Assembly (NCBI RefSeq): GCF_902830275.1
Contig: NZ_CADESW010000018.1
Coordinates: forward strand, 1-64,000
Direction: 5' to 3'
Length of the DNA stretch: 64,000 bases
From: Burkholderia stagnalis
GTDB lineage: Bacteria > Pseudomonadota > Gammaproteobacteria > Burkholderiales > Burkholderiaceae
A model generated the notes under the pieces. The model saw only the letters and a list, made by a program, of their open reading frames with translations. It made no database searches and had not been told where the DNA came from. Position numbers and translations under genes: made by a program. This document shows positions 33,083 through 41,585 of this stretch, one piece after another. The stretch's first letter is position 1. Every line of letters begins with the position of its first letter.

Positions 33083-34009
33083 ATGCAGAACTTTCGACTG
33101 ACGCCCGAGCAGATCGCGACCTTCCGCGCCCAGGGCTATATCGGCCCGTTCACGCTCTATTCGCCGGAAGAGGCGCGCGAGCGCTACAAGGCGATCCGCG
33201 CGCAGCTGTTCGACCGCGAGTTCGCGGTGTACGACCTGCCGCCGACGAGCCCGATCGCCAACTACGACCGCCATCTCGACGTGAACCTGCTGAGCGAGCA
33301 CATCGGCCGCCCGGAGATCGTCCAGCGGGTGAACTCGATCCTCGGGCCCGACGTGATCTGCTGGCGCTCGGAGATGTTCCCGAAGTATCCGGGCGACGAA
33401 GGCACCGACTGGCACCAGGCGGACACGTTCGCGCATGCGTCCGGCCAGCCGCAGATCATCTGGCCCGGCGACCAGCGCTTCGGCGGCGCGATCACGGTAT
33501 GGACGGCGCTGACCGACGCCACCGAGGAGAACGGCTGCCTGCGCTTCGTGCCCGGCACGCATGAGGAGATGTTCTACGACGAGTCGAAGAAGATGGCGTT
33601 CGACCCGACCAACATCAACGCGCTCGAGAAGGACGGCATCAAGCGCGGCTTCTTCGGCTACGACTACCGCAGCCTGCAGAAGGACGCGAACTGGAAGCCC
33701 GACGAGAGCAAGGCCGTGTCGCTCGTGATGAAGCCCGGCGAGTTCGTGATCTTCTGGTCGACGCTGATGCACTCGTCGTTCCCGAACTCGACGACCGACA
33801 AGACCCGCCTCGGCTATGCGAGCCGCTACGTGCCGGCCGCCGTGCAGGTCTACCCGGGCACCGATACGGTCGACGAATACGGCAGCAAGATCTCGCTCGA
33901 GAAGTTCGGCGTCGTGCTCGTGTCCGGCGAGGACAAATACGGGCACAACCGTCGCGTCGAGCAGAACGCGCGCGGCTTCAGCTTCGCGCAGCAGCCGTCG
34001 TTTGCCTGA
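33083..34009 (+). CDS. SyrB2-like non-heme Fe(II)/2-oxoglutarate halogenase
   Basis: 308 residues, close to SyrB2's length. The facial triad Asp of ordinary hydroxylases is replaced: WHQADTF gives His111 and Ala113 where chloride binds; the second His is 230 (STLMHSSFP) and the 2-oxoglutarate Arg is 248. Glu97 and the blocks KYPGDEGTDWHQADTF, RRGFFGYDYR-type and SRYVP match SyrB2 closely from memory. Such enzymes chlorinate an unactivated carbon of an aminoacyl group held on a carrier protein, using Fe(II), O2, chloride and 2-oxoglutarate. The preceding carrier is the expected substrate carrier. It could chlorinate once or twice. AGGAG lies 9 bp before ATG 33083. PhyH-type hydroxylase is the generic label but the Ala argues against it. 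Confidence 0.93.
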   Translation: MQNFRLTPEQIATFRAQGYIGPFTLYSPEEARERYKAIRAQLFDREFAVYDLPPTSPIANYDRHLDVNLLSEHIGRPEIVQRVNSILGPDVICWRSEMFPKYPGDEGTDWHQADTFAHASGQPQIIWPGDQRFGGAITVWTALTDATEENGCLRFVPGTHEEMFYDESKKMAFDPTNINALEKDGIKRGFFGYDYRSLQKDANWKPDESKAVSLVMKPGEFVIFWSTLMHSSFPNSTTDKTRLGYASRYVPAAVQVYPGTDTVDEYGSKISLEKFGVVLVSGEDKYGHNRRVEQNARGFSFAQQPSFA

Positions 34010-34042
34010 CCCTGACCGTCCGCACCCGCGGCCCCTGCAATC

Positions 34043-34070
34043 GGCGAACGGCGCTGCTGCGCCGTTCGCC
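34043..34070 (+). other. Strong intercistronic stem-loop after halogenase
   Basis: GGCGAACGGCG pairs perfectly with CGCCGTTCGCC around CTGCTG, 33 bp after the halogenase stop. It lacks a T-run. With the hairpin at 33029 it brackets the halogenase message. Confidence 0.5.
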
Positions 34071-34090
34071 ATTCGAGCGATCCGAACATC

Positions 34091-34357
34091 ATGAACCCTC
34101 CCCTCGAGATACCTCATGTGCAGCGCATCGACCACGTCGTCGCGTCCGTCGTGGCCGCCGTGCTCGGCCGGGACGACGTCGGGCCCGACGACGATTTCTT
34201 CGTGCTCGGCGGCTCGTCGATTTCGGCGGCGCTGGTCAGCACGCAGCTGGAAGCGCGGCTCGGACACGAAGTGCCGCTGCGCCTGCTGTTCGACAACCCG
34301 TGTCTCCGGATCTTCAGCGAAAAGCTCGCCGAATCGATGAACGTCGCCGCGCAGTAA
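34091..34357 (+). CDS. Carrier protein (second)
   Basis: This 88-residue acyl/peptidyl carrier has Ser43 in VLGGSSISAAL as the phosphopantetheine site. A second free carrier beside an adenylation-carrier-halogenase set parallels CmaD of the coronamic acid pathway, which receives the amino acid by the CmaE shuttle. Later steps (oxygenation or ring closure) may happen on this carrier. It is unlike the first carrier in sequence, so it is not a simple duplicate. Confidence 0.92.
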   Translation: MNPPLEIPHVQRIDHVVASVVAAVLGRDDVGPDDDFFVLGGSSISAALVSTQLEARLGHEVPLRLLFDNPCLRIFSEKLAESMNVAAQ

Positions 34358-34406
34358 GGCCGTGCGGCGGGTCCGGCATTGCCATGCCATGCAGGAGGAA
34401 ATCGCC

Positions 34407-35228
34407 TTGAACAAGCACTATCGCGCCGAAATCTACGATTTCGACAAGCAGGTCGAACGCGCCGATCTCACGCTTGCCGACGCCACGCTGCTGATTCGCG
34501 ATCGCCAGGCGGCCGCCGTTCTGGTCGATCTCGTCGAACCGCGCGACCTCGACACATGGTGGAACGACGACGCGTTTCCGCCGATCACGCAGCACCAGAG
34601 CTTTGCGGGCGCCGGCAAATCCGGGCTGGCGATCGGGCCGACGCAGCGGCTCGTGAACGAGCAGCTGATTCCCGGCCTGATCGATTACTTCTCGTATGCG
34701 GGCCGCGCGAACGCGGCGCTGCGCCGTACCGAGTTCGTCAGGCTGTGCGCGCGGGAGCTCGGCGCGGGCGCCGTTCAGGTAGGCGCATGGGGCGAGCTGC
34801 CGCTCGTGTCGAAGCGCGAATACCAGCCGGTCGAGAACGGGCTGTACAGCGTGCCGCCGCACTGCGATGCGATCCACTTCGGCCGCGAGCCGCACAACTG
34901 GCCGATCAAGGAAGGCTACGACGAGGGCTACGACCAGATCTCGATCTTCCTGTCGGTGAAGGACGCGGAAAACAGCGCGGGCCTCGTGATGTGGGACTAC
35001 CGGCCCGCGACACGCGTGGAGCTGGACGAGCTGATGAGCGAATTCACCCGCACCCGCCGCATCGAGCGGCTCGAGCAGGTGCGCAGCGTCACCATCAAGG
35101 GGCGGCCCGGGCAGCTGAACATCCTCAACACGCGCGTGATGCATGCGGTCGAGCAATGCAGGACGGTGCGCCGGACGCTCGGCTCGTTCCTCGTGTGGCA
35201 CGACGGCCAATGGCGGATGTTTCACTGA
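34407..35228 (+). CDS. Fe(II)/2-oxoglutarate-type oxygenase, paralogue 1
   Basis: TTG 34407 is chosen because AGGAGG lies eight bases upstream. This yields 273 residues, exactly the length of the paralogue at 36302; an ATG at 34389 precedes that ribosome site. His152 and Asp154 (PPHCDAIHFG), His246 (RVMHAVEQC) and the following RR pair look like an HxD...H...R facial triad. Shared blocks with the paralogue include NWP, MWD, PGQL and the RRT segment. It probably hydroxylates or desaturates a pathway intermediate. I know no characterised close relative. Confidence 0.7.
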   Translation: MNKHYRAEIYDFDKQVERADLTLADATLLIRDRQAAAVLVDLVEPRDLDTWWNDDAFPPITQHQSFAGAGKSGLAIGPTQRLVNEQLIPGLIDYFSYAGRANAALRRTEFVRLCARELGAGAVQVGAWGELPLVSKREYQPVENGLYSVPPHCDAIHFGREPHNWPIKEGYDEGYDQISIFLSVKDAENSAGLVMWDYRPATRVELDELMSEFTRTRRIERLEQVRSVTIKGRPGQLNILNTRVMHAVEQCRTVRRTLGSFLVWHDGQWRMFH

Positions 35229-36277
35229 TGACGACCCCCGTTGCCCCCCACGGCGCCGACCCGGCGCGCAGCCGGCTCGACGCCGAACTCGCCGCGTTCG
35301 AACGCTTCGCTGCGTCGAGCGCGATCGGCGGCGCGCGCGTCGAACGCGTCGAGCGCTTCGGCTTCGTCGTGCATCCGCGCGGCGCGCGGCCGGCCGCCGG
35401 GCAGCCGATCGACCTGCTGTTCATCGCGCTCACGCACGGCAACGAATACGCGGGCCTGCCGGTGCTCAACGCGCTGTGCCGCTACTTCGCGGCCGGCGTG
35501 CTCGCGCCGGCCGCGTCGATCGGCTTCCTGCTCGGCAATGTCGACGCCGCGCGGCAAGGCACGCGCTTCGTCGAGCGCGACCTGAACCGCACGTTCGGCC
35601 GCAGCCAGCGCGATACGCTCGACGACCGGCGCGCGCGCGACATGGAGCCCGTGATGGCGCGCGCCCGCTACAGCCTCGACCTGCACCAGACGATCGAGCC
35701 GTCCGAAGCGCCGTTCTTCGTCTTCAACTACATGGCGTCGAGCCTGCAGCTCGCCCACGTGATCGCGTCGGACACGCCCGTCGTCACGCACTGGGGCCGG
35801 CCGTTCTCGGCCGCGGCGGCGGGCGGCTGCACGTCAGACGAGTTCATCCAGCAGGCCGGCGGCGTCGCGCTGAGCATCGAGCTCGGGCAGAAGGGCTTCG
35901 GCCTCTACCAGATCGCCGCGGGCGTGCGCGTGTGCCTGGAGACCATCGCCGCGATCGACGGCGTGCTGCGCGGCGCGCCGCTGCCGCCGGTGCACGCGTG
36001 CGCGAACCCGATCTACACGTGGGCGCACATCGTGCCCTACCCCGACGGCGACGTGAGGCTCGACGCGGGCCTGCGGAATTTCCAGCCGATCCGGGCCGGC
36101 GAGCGCCTCGGCGTGCACGACGGCGCGCCGATCGTGGCCGGCTCGGGCGGCCTGCTGCTGTTTCCGAAGTATCGACGTTCCGACGCGGAGCCGAAGCCGG
36201 GCGAGCTCTACCGCCTGTTGCGGCAGCCGGCGCTGTCGGAGCTCGGCAAAGGCGACTGCCTTGTGCCGCAACCCTGA
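35228..36277 (+). CDS. Succinylglutamate desuccinylase/aspartoacylase-like amidohydrolase
   Basis: ATG 35228 shares a base with the preceding stop (TGATG). The 349-residue M14-type protein has zinc ligands His70 and Glu73 (THGNEYAG) and His153 (SLDLHQT). RDLNRTF is the substrate-binding Asn-Arg pair, Glu in SIELGQKG is the catalytic base, and the C-terminal beta domain has the biotinyl-lipoyl-like turn. It should hydrolyse an amide on a carboxylated or amino-acid substrate. Within this operon it may remove an N-acyl group added earlier, for example by the GNAT, or release the final compound. Both are inferences. Confidence 0.87.
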   Translation: MTTPVAPHGADPARSRLDAELAAFERFAASSAIGGARVERVERFGFVVHPRGARPAAGQPIDLLFIALTHGNEYAGLPVLNALCRYFAAGVLAPAASIGFLLGNVDAARQGTRFVERDLNRTFGRSQRDTLDDRRARDMEPVMARARYSLDLHQTIEPSEAPFFVFNYMASSLQLAHVIASDTPVVTHWGRPFSAAAAGGCTSDEFIQQAGGVALSIELGQKGFGLYQIAAGVRVCLETIAAIDGVLRGAPLPPVHACANPIYTWAHIVPYPDGDVRLDAGLRNFQPIRAGERLGVHDGAPIVAGSGGLLLFPKYRRSDAEPKPGELYRLLRQPALSELGKGDCLVPQP

Positions 36278-36301
36278 TTTCCCCGAATTCGTGGAGGCAT
36301 C

Positions 36302-37123
36302 ATGCAGGATACCTACTCAGCTCATGTGATGCGCTTCGGCGCGGCTCCGCGCGGCGAGCGCCTGACGCTCGCCGCGGCGATCGGCGCGCTCGAAGCGGAC
36401 GATGCCGACGCGATCGTCATGGATATCGTGCCCGAAGGCGAACGCGAAGCGTGGTGGGACGATGCGGGCTTCTCGAGCTCGCCGTTCACGAAGAACGCGC
36501 ATCACGCCGGCATCGTCGCGACGTCGGTGACGCTCGGGCAGCTGCAGCGCGAACAGGGCGAGAAGCTCGTGTCGAAGGCGGCGGAATATTTCGGCGTCGC
36601 GTGCCGGGTCAACGAAGGGCTGCGGCAGACGCGCTTCGTGCGCCTGTTCGTCGACGCGCTCGACGCGAAGCCGCTGACGATCGGCCATGACTACGAGGTC
36701 GAGTTCCTGCTCGCGACGCGGCGCGTGTACGAGCCGTTCGAGGCGCCGTTCAACTTCGCGCCGCACTGCGACGACGTGAGCTACGGGCGCGACACCGTGA
36801 ACTGGCCGCTCAAGCGCTCGTATTCGCGGCAGCTCGGCGGCTTCCTGACGATCCAGGGCGCCGCGAACGACGCGGGCATGGTGATGTGGGACAACCGGCC
36901 CGACTCGCGCGACGCGCTCGACCGGATGCATGCCGAGTATCGCGAGACCGGCGCGATCGCCGAGCTGGAACAGGCCCGCAAGATCCTGCTGAAGCCGCAG
37001 CCCGGCCAGCTCACGCTGTTCCAGAGCAAGAACCTGCATGCGATCGAGCGCTGCACGTCGACCCGGCGCACCATGGGCCTGTTCCTGATCCATCAGGAGG
37101 ACGGCTGGCGCCTGTTCGATTGA
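36302..37123 (+). CDS. Fe(II)/2-oxoglutarate-type oxygenase, paralogue 2
   Basis: 273 residues with GGAGG before ATG 36302. The candidate triad is His155, Asp157 (APHCDDVSYG) and His246 (NLHAIERC), with Arg in TRRTMGLF for 2-oxoglutarate. It is collinear with the protein at 34407, with clear but moderate similarity, so the duplication is old and the two probably catalyse different steps. It is the last gene before a strong terminator, which closes the operon that starts with the RsaM-like and AHL synthase genes. Confidence 0.72.
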   Translation: MQDTYSAHVMRFGAAPRGERLTLAAAIGALEADDADAIVMDIVPEGEREAWWDDAGFSSSPFTKNAHHAGIVATSVTLGQLQREQGEKLVSKAAEYFGVACRVNEGLRQTRFVRLFVDALDAKPLTIGHDYEVEFLLATRRVYEPFEAPFNFAPHCDDVSYGRDTVNWPLKRSYSRQLGGFLTIQGAANDAGMVMWDNRPDSRDALDRMHAEYRETGAIAELEQARKILLKPQPGQLTLFQSKNLHAIERCTSTRRTMGLFLIHQEDGWRLFD

Positions 37124-37172
37124 ACGACCGCGCGCGCGCACGGCGCGCGACGCTTTCGGCCATTTTTTCGGT

Positions 37173-37203
37173 CGGCAGGCACCACGAGCCTGCCGGCCTT
37201 TTT
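37173..37203 (+). terminator. Rho-independent terminator closing the plus operon
   Basis: CGGCAGGC (37173-37180) pairs with GCCTGCCG (37188-37195) around ACCACGA, followed by a T5 run. It lies 50 bp after the second oxygenase and before the aminotransferase. Confidence 0.8.
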
Positions 37204-37259
37204 CGCATCCGGCGGCCCGTCGTGCGCCGGCTTCAACCATCACAGTCACAGGCAATCAC

Positions 37260-38462
37260 ATGAACGATATCGTGCTCGCCATGCGCGCGCGTGGCATCAA
37301 GTCTTCCGCAGTGCGCGAATTGCTGGAATACAGCAAGATGCCCGGCGTGATCTCGCTGGCCGGCGGCATTCCCGCGTCCGACCTGTTCGACATGGAGGGA
37401 ATCGACGAAGCGCTGGCAGCGATCCTGCGCGACGAACATCGGGACCTGTTCCAGTACGGCCTCACCGAGGGCGAAGTGAACCTGCGCGAGCAGATCGCCC
37501 GGTGGGCCGGCACGCTCGGCATCCCGGCGCCGGCCGAATCGATGCTGATCACGTCCGGGTCGCAGCAAGGGCTCGACCTCGTCGCGCGCGTGCTGTTCGA
37601 CCAGGGCGACCGCGTGCTCGTCGAACGGCCGGCCTACGTGGCGGCGCTGCAGGTGTTCCAGTTCGTCGGCGCGCAGGTCGACGGCATTCGCGGCGGCCCC
37701 GACGGGCTCGATCTCGACCAGGTCGAGCGCGAACTGCGGCGCGGCGGCGTCAAGGCGATCTACATCAACCCGAACTTCGCGAACCCGACCGGCTACACGA
37801 TCCCGCTCGCGCAGCGCATCGCGCTCGTCGAGCTGTCGCTGCGCCACGGGTGCGCGATCATCGAAGACGATCCTTACGGACAACTGCGCTTCAGCGGCGA
37901 ACCGATCCCGAGCCTGCTCGAAATCGCGTCGGCGCAGCCGGGCGGCAATCGCACCGTCTGCTACCTGTCGACGTTTTCGAAAGTGTTCTCGCCGGGCGTG
38001 CGCGTGGGCTGGATCGTGCTGCCGCCGGCGCTGCGGCCGCCGACCGCCGTCGCCAAGCAGGCGTTCGACCTGCACACGTCGACGCTCACGCAGAACATCG
38101 TCGCGCGCTATCTCGCGTCCGGCCGCCTCGCCGGCCGGCTCGACGTGCTGCGCGCCGCGTATCGCAAGCGCCGCGATGCGCTGACGCACGCGCTGCGCGA
38201 TGCGTTCGGCGACGACCTGCAGTTCAACGAGCCGGACGGCGGCATGTTCCTGTGGTGCCGCTTCGCCCGGCAGGTGCCGGCCGAGCGCGTGCTCGAGGCG
38301 GCGATTCGCGAGAAGGTGGTGTTCGTGCCAGGCAAGGCGTTCTATGCGAGCGATCCGGAACCGGACACGCTGCGCGTGTCGTATTCGATGCTCAGCGACG
38401 AGAATGCCGGCGAAGCGGCGCGGCGGTTGAAGCGCGCGTGGGATGCGATCGCGGGGAACTGA
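37260..38462 (+). CDS. PLP-dependent aminotransferase (class I/II, 2-aminoadipate-type)
   Basis: This 400-residue fold type I enzyme has GVISLAGGIPASDLF, QYGLTEGEVNLREQIA, the TSGSQQGLDL phosphate loop, NPNFANPTGYT and the Schiff-base Lys in STFSKVFSPGVRVGW. These are features of the LysN/KAT/MocR-like aminotransferase subgroup acting on bulky or branched amino acids. It lies 136 bp after the oxygenase gene but beyond a terminator, so it may have its own promoter. It could supply the amino-acid precursor or convert the product to an oxo acid. Confidence 0.9.
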   Translation: MNDIVLAMRARGIKSSAVRELLEYSKMPGVISLAGGIPASDLFDMEGIDEALAAILRDEHRDLFQYGLTEGEVNLREQIARWAGTLGIPAPAESMLITSGSQQGLDLVARVLFDQGDRVLVERPAYVAALQVFQFVGAQVDGIRGGPDGLDLDQVERELRRGGVKAIYINPNFANPTGYTIPLAQRIALVELSLRHGCAIIEDDPYGQLRFSGEPIPSLLEIASAQPGGNRTVCYLSTFSKVFSPGVRVGWIVLPPALRPPTAVAKQAFDLHTSTLTQNIVARYLASGRLAGRLDVLRAAYRKRRDALTHALRDAFGDDLQFNEPDGGMFLWCRFARQVPAERVLEAAIREKVVFVPGKAFYASDPEPDTLRVSYSMLSDENAGEAARRLKRAWDAIAGN

Positions 38463-38472
38463 CCTGACGCAA

Positions 38473-38494
38473 CGCCGGCCGCTTCCGGCCGGCG
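38473..38494. terminator. Bidirectional hairpin between convergent genes
   Basis: CGCCGGCCG pairs perfectly with CGGCCGGCG around CTTC, in the 36-bp gap between the aminotransferase and antiporter stops. Confidence 0.6.
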
Positions 38495-38498
38495 CCGC

Positions 38499-39743
38499 CT
38501 ATTTGCTCGCGACCGAGATCGCCGGCGTCGCGCGCGACTGCACGCGCAGCGTGAACCGCACCAGCGGCGCGGTCAGCGCCGTCGTCACGAGCGCGAACAC
38601 GACGAGAATCGTATAGACGCGCGTCGGCAGGATCTGCATCTGCAGCCCGATCGACAGCACGATCAGTTCCATCAGCCCGCGCGTATTCATCAGCGAGCCG
38701 ACGAGCATCGCATCGTGCGGCGCGAGGCCGGTCGCGCGCGCGCCGAGATAGCTGCCGCCGAACTTGCCGATGAAGCCGCCGGCGAGGAACACGCCGAACC
38801 ACAGCCAGCCGGTCGCATCGTCGATCGAGCCGAGCGACGCGTGCAGCCCCGCGTACGCGAAGAACACCGGCATCAGCACGAGCCGCACGAAGCCCTCGAC
38901 GTTGTCGTGCCACTCCTTCGCGAGCCCCGGCACGTTGCGCACGAACAGCGCCGCGGCGAGCGCGCCGAACGCGCTGTGGAACCCGATCAGCGACGTCGCC
39001 AGCGCCGACGCGATCACGAAGCAGAACAGCACGGCCAGCCGGTCGCGCGCGGCGTGGGCCGATCGCGCCAGCCGCGCGAGCAGCGGGCGGATCACGAAAC
39101 GCGCGAGCAGCGCGGTAGCGGCGAGGTAGAGAAGCAGGCTGCCGAGCATGCGCACGAACGCCCAGCCCGGCCCGCTCGACAGCGACGCGATCGTCGCGAG
39201 CAGCAGCCAGCCGAGCGCGTCGGTCAGCATCGCGGCCGACATCGCGTGCCGCGCCCCGGCCATCGCGCCGAGGCGCAGATCGTCGACGATGCGCGCCATC
39301 ACGGGCACCGCCGACACCGACAGCGCGACCCCGCAGAACAGCACGTACGCGAGCGTCGGCGCTTCGCTCGCGAGCGTGTTCTTCGACACGATCGCGACGA
39401 TCATGCCGAGCGCGCCCGGCAGGCACAGGCCGAACGCCGCGACCGCGACGGGCGTGCGCCACCGCTTGTCGCGAAACGTCGCGCCGAACTCCAGGTGCAG
39501 GCCGACCTGGAACATCAGCAGCACGAGCCCCACTTCGCCCACCTGCCCCATCCCGGCCGGCGCGCGCGGGCCGAACAGCATGTCGTAGAACCCAGGCGCG
39601 ATCGCACCGAACAGCGACGGCCCGAGCAGCAGGCCGGCCGCGATTTCGCCGACCACCGCGCACTGGCCGAGCCGCTCCGCGACCCTGCCGCAGACGTTGC
39701 ATAGCGCGATGACGAGCACGAGTTGCAGCAACCAGATAGTCAT
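38499..39743 (-). CDS. Cation:proton antiporter (CPA2/KefB-type membrane domain)
   Basis: Start 39743 (MTIWLLQLVLVIALCN) gives 414 residues with about 12 membrane spans; upstream in-frame residues are charged and unlikely. Motifs include GEIAAGLLLGPSLFG, LFCGVALSVSAVPVMARI, TDALGWLL and LMNTRGLMELIVL, as in Na+/H+ or K+/H+ exchangers of the CPA2 family. No RCK/TrkA domain follows. It exchanges monovalent cations for protons at the inner membrane. A link to the biosynthetic locus is not evident; it may mark the locus edge. Confidence 0.92.
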   Translation of the reverse strand: MTIWLLQLVLVIALCNVCGRVAERLGQCAVVGEIAAGLLLGPSLFGAIAPGFYDMLFGPRAPAGMGQVGEVGLVLLMFQVGLHLEFGATFRDKRWRTPVAVAAFGLCLPGALGMIVAIVSKNTLASEAPTLAYVLFCGVALSVSAVPVMARIVDDLRLGAMAGARHAMSAAMLTDALGWLLLATIASLSSGPGWAFVRMLGSLLLYLAATALLARFVIRPLLARLARSAHAARDRLAVLFCFVIASALATSLIGFHSAFGALAAALFVRNVPGLAKEWHDNVEGFVRLVLMPVFFAYAGLHASLGSIDDATGWLWFGVFLAGGFIGKFGGSYLGARATGLAPHDAMLVGSLMNTRGLMELIVLSIGLQMQILPTRVYTILVVFALVTTALTAPLVRFTLRVQSRATPAISVASK

Positions 39744-39923
39744 GAAATGCCTCGGAAAAGTCGGACCGGTTCGTGGGGGCAGCCGTCGCGGCACGCGCTC
39801 GCCCACCGGATGTCGTCACCGATCCTATCGCCCGGCCACAGGCGGCGATACTGGAAGGACCTACAGGCAAAAATCACTGGAAAAACGCAGCGGCGCGTGC
39901 GTGGGCCGCGCGACTCGCGCGAC

Positions 39924-40829
39924 TCACGCGGCGCGATCGCCGCGGCCACCGCGCGCGCCGGCATAGATCGGCGTGGCGGCCAGGAAACCCTGGCGGATGA
40001 GGTTCGCCATCTCCTCGGCCAGCGGCGTGGCGCCGGACGGCGAAACGTGCAGGGTGATCGCGAAATCCGGCAGCCCGGGCAGCCCCATCGGCGACGGCAC
40101 GATCTGCAGATCGGCGGGCACCGTCGACGCGAGCCACGCGGTCACGGCCATGTCCATGCGCACCGTCGCCTTCGTCGCTTCGATATCGCCGTTCTCGAAC
40201 ACGGTGCGCCATGCGATGTCGCGCTTCGTCAGCGCATCGAACAGCGCCGGCCGGAACACGCATGCGTCGCTGACGATCGACACCGCCAGCGGCCGCTTCA
40301 TGTACGCGCTGCCGCCGCTCGCGCCGACCCAGACGAGCCGTTCGGTGCGCAGGCATTCGCCGCCCGGCTCGCTCGCGGGCTGCTCGATCACCGCGAGATC
40401 GAGCCGGCCGTCGGCGAGCGCGGCGGCCAGCTCGATCGACGGAAGGCTGACGAGCGCGATCTCGACGTGCGGAAAACGCTGCGCAAACGATTTGAAGATG
40501 CCGGCCAGGTAGGTGCCGACCAGATCGGACGGCGCGCCGACGCGAATGACGCCGGAAAACGCCGCGCCGTTCATGTCGGTCCAGATCCGGTCGTTCAGCC
40601 GCACGAGCTGCTCGGCCTGTTCGAGCAGGCGCTCGCCCGCGCCGGTCAGCTTCAGGCGGCCCTGGGCGCGGTCGAACATCTTCTGGCCGAAACACTCCTC
40701 GAGGCGCTTGATCTGCTGGCTGATCGCGCCCTGCGTGAGATGCAGCGCATGCGCGGCCGCCGTCATGCTCGAACGGCGCGCAACGGTGACGAACGTACGC
40801 AACAGGCTCGTGTCGAGATTACGGGGCAT
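39924..40829 (-). CDS. LysR-family regulator, divergent from LysE exporter
   Basis: Start 40829 (MPRNLDTSLLRTFVTVARR) gives 301 residues; an in-frame ATG at 40844 would lie inside the operator. The helix-turn-helix is SSMTAAAHALHLTQGAISQQIKRLEE, with a substrate-binding domain after residue 90. The first residues match LysR proteins next to LysE-type exporters. It is divergent from the LysE gene and has a symmetrical operator 13 bp upstream, so autoregulation and control of the exporter are likely. Confidence 0.92.
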   Translation of the reverse strand: MPRNLDTSLLRTFVTVARRSSMTAAAHALHLTQGAISQQIKRLEECFGQKMFDRAQGRLKLTGAGERLLEQAEQLVRLNDRIWTDMNGAAFSGVIRVGAPSDLVGTYLAGIFKSFAQRFPHVEIALVSLPSIELAAALADGRLDLAVIEQPASEPGGECLRTERLVWVGASGGSAYMKRPLAVSIVSDACVFRPALFDALTKRDIAWRTVFENGDIEATKATVRMDMAVTAWLASTVPADLQIVPSPMGLPGLPDFAITLHVSPSGATPLAEEMANLIRQGFLAATPIYAGARGGRGDRAA

Positions 40830-40841
40830 GGGGATGGAGAT

Positions 40842-40858
40842 CATTAGCGTCGCTAATG
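40842..40858. promoter_or_regulatory. LysR operator candidate
   Basis: CATTAGCG-T-CGCTAATG is a perfect palindrome with a one-base centre, containing a T-N11-A LysR core. It lies just upstream of the LysR start and about 130 bp from the LysE gene. Confidence 0.65.
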
Positions 40859-40985
40859 GCGCCCATTATAAACATTCCATACCCTGGCATGCGAAAGACT
40901 TTTAGAGTTTTGACACATGTCGGCCCGATTCCCGTCGGGACACGTACGCGCCAGATGTCGGCGCCCTACCGGAGGTTGTCGAGTC

Positions 40986-41585
40986 ATGTCACAGACGCTG
41001 CTCTCCCTGATCGTGTTCGTGATCGTCGCCACCATCACGCCCGGCGGCGCCACCACGCTCGCGACGGCGTCGGGTACCCAGTTCGGGTTCCGGCGCAGCG
41101 TCCCGCTGCTGGGCGGCATCGCGCTCGGGCTCGCATCGCTCGCCGCGATCGCGGCGGCCGGGCTGGCCGGGCTGCTGCATGCCGTTCCCGCGCTGCAGCT
41201 GATCATGAAGCTCGTCGGCTCGGCCTACCTGCTCTGGCTCGCGTGGAAGATCGCGGCGAGCGGCGCGCCGAAATCCAGCGCGAACGCCGCGCAGTCGCCC
41301 ACCAGCTTCTTCGGCGGCGCCCTGCTGCTGTGGCTCAATCCGAAGGGCTGGACCATGGCGCTCGGCGCAGCCGCGTCGTTCGCCGCGCTGACGCCCGACC
41401 CCTTGCATCTCGCTGCGATTCTCGGCAGCGCATTCGGCATCGCTGCGATCGTCTCGCTGGCGCTGTGGTGCACGGCCGGCGTGCTGCTCGGCCGCGCGTT
41501 GCGCACGGAGTTCCACTGGCGCGTCGCGAACGGCGCGCTCGGGCTCCTGCTCGCGTTATCGATCGTGCCGATCTGGATGGATTGA
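40986..41585 (+). CDS. LysE/RhtB-family amino-acid exporter
   Basis: GGAGG lies ten bases before ATG 40986. The 199-residue protein has six predicted membrane spans. The N-terminal ATITPGGATTLATASGTQFGFRRSVPLLGGI block is the LysE family signature (TPGP/GGA), and LLLWLNPKGWTMALGA is the conserved middle segment. It exports an amino acid or related compound using the proton gradient. Next to a locus that seems to make a chlorinated amino acid, export of product or toxic intermediate is a plausible role, but general amino-acid efflux is equally possible. Confidence 0.92.
   Translation: MSQTLLSLIVFVIVATITPGGATTLATASGTQFGFRRSVPLLGGIALGLASLAAIAAAGLAGLLHAVPALQLIMKLVGSAYLLWLAWKIAASGAPKSSANAAQSPTSFFGGALLLWLNPKGWTMALGAAASFAALTPDPLHLAAILGSAFGIAAIVSLALWCTAGVLLGRALRTEFHWRVANGALGLLLALSIVPIWMD

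Noticed and set aside
33083..34009. Ordinary phytanoyl-CoA dioxygenase (hydroxylase)
   Set aside because: The iron-binding Asp is Ala (HQA), which favours a halogenase.
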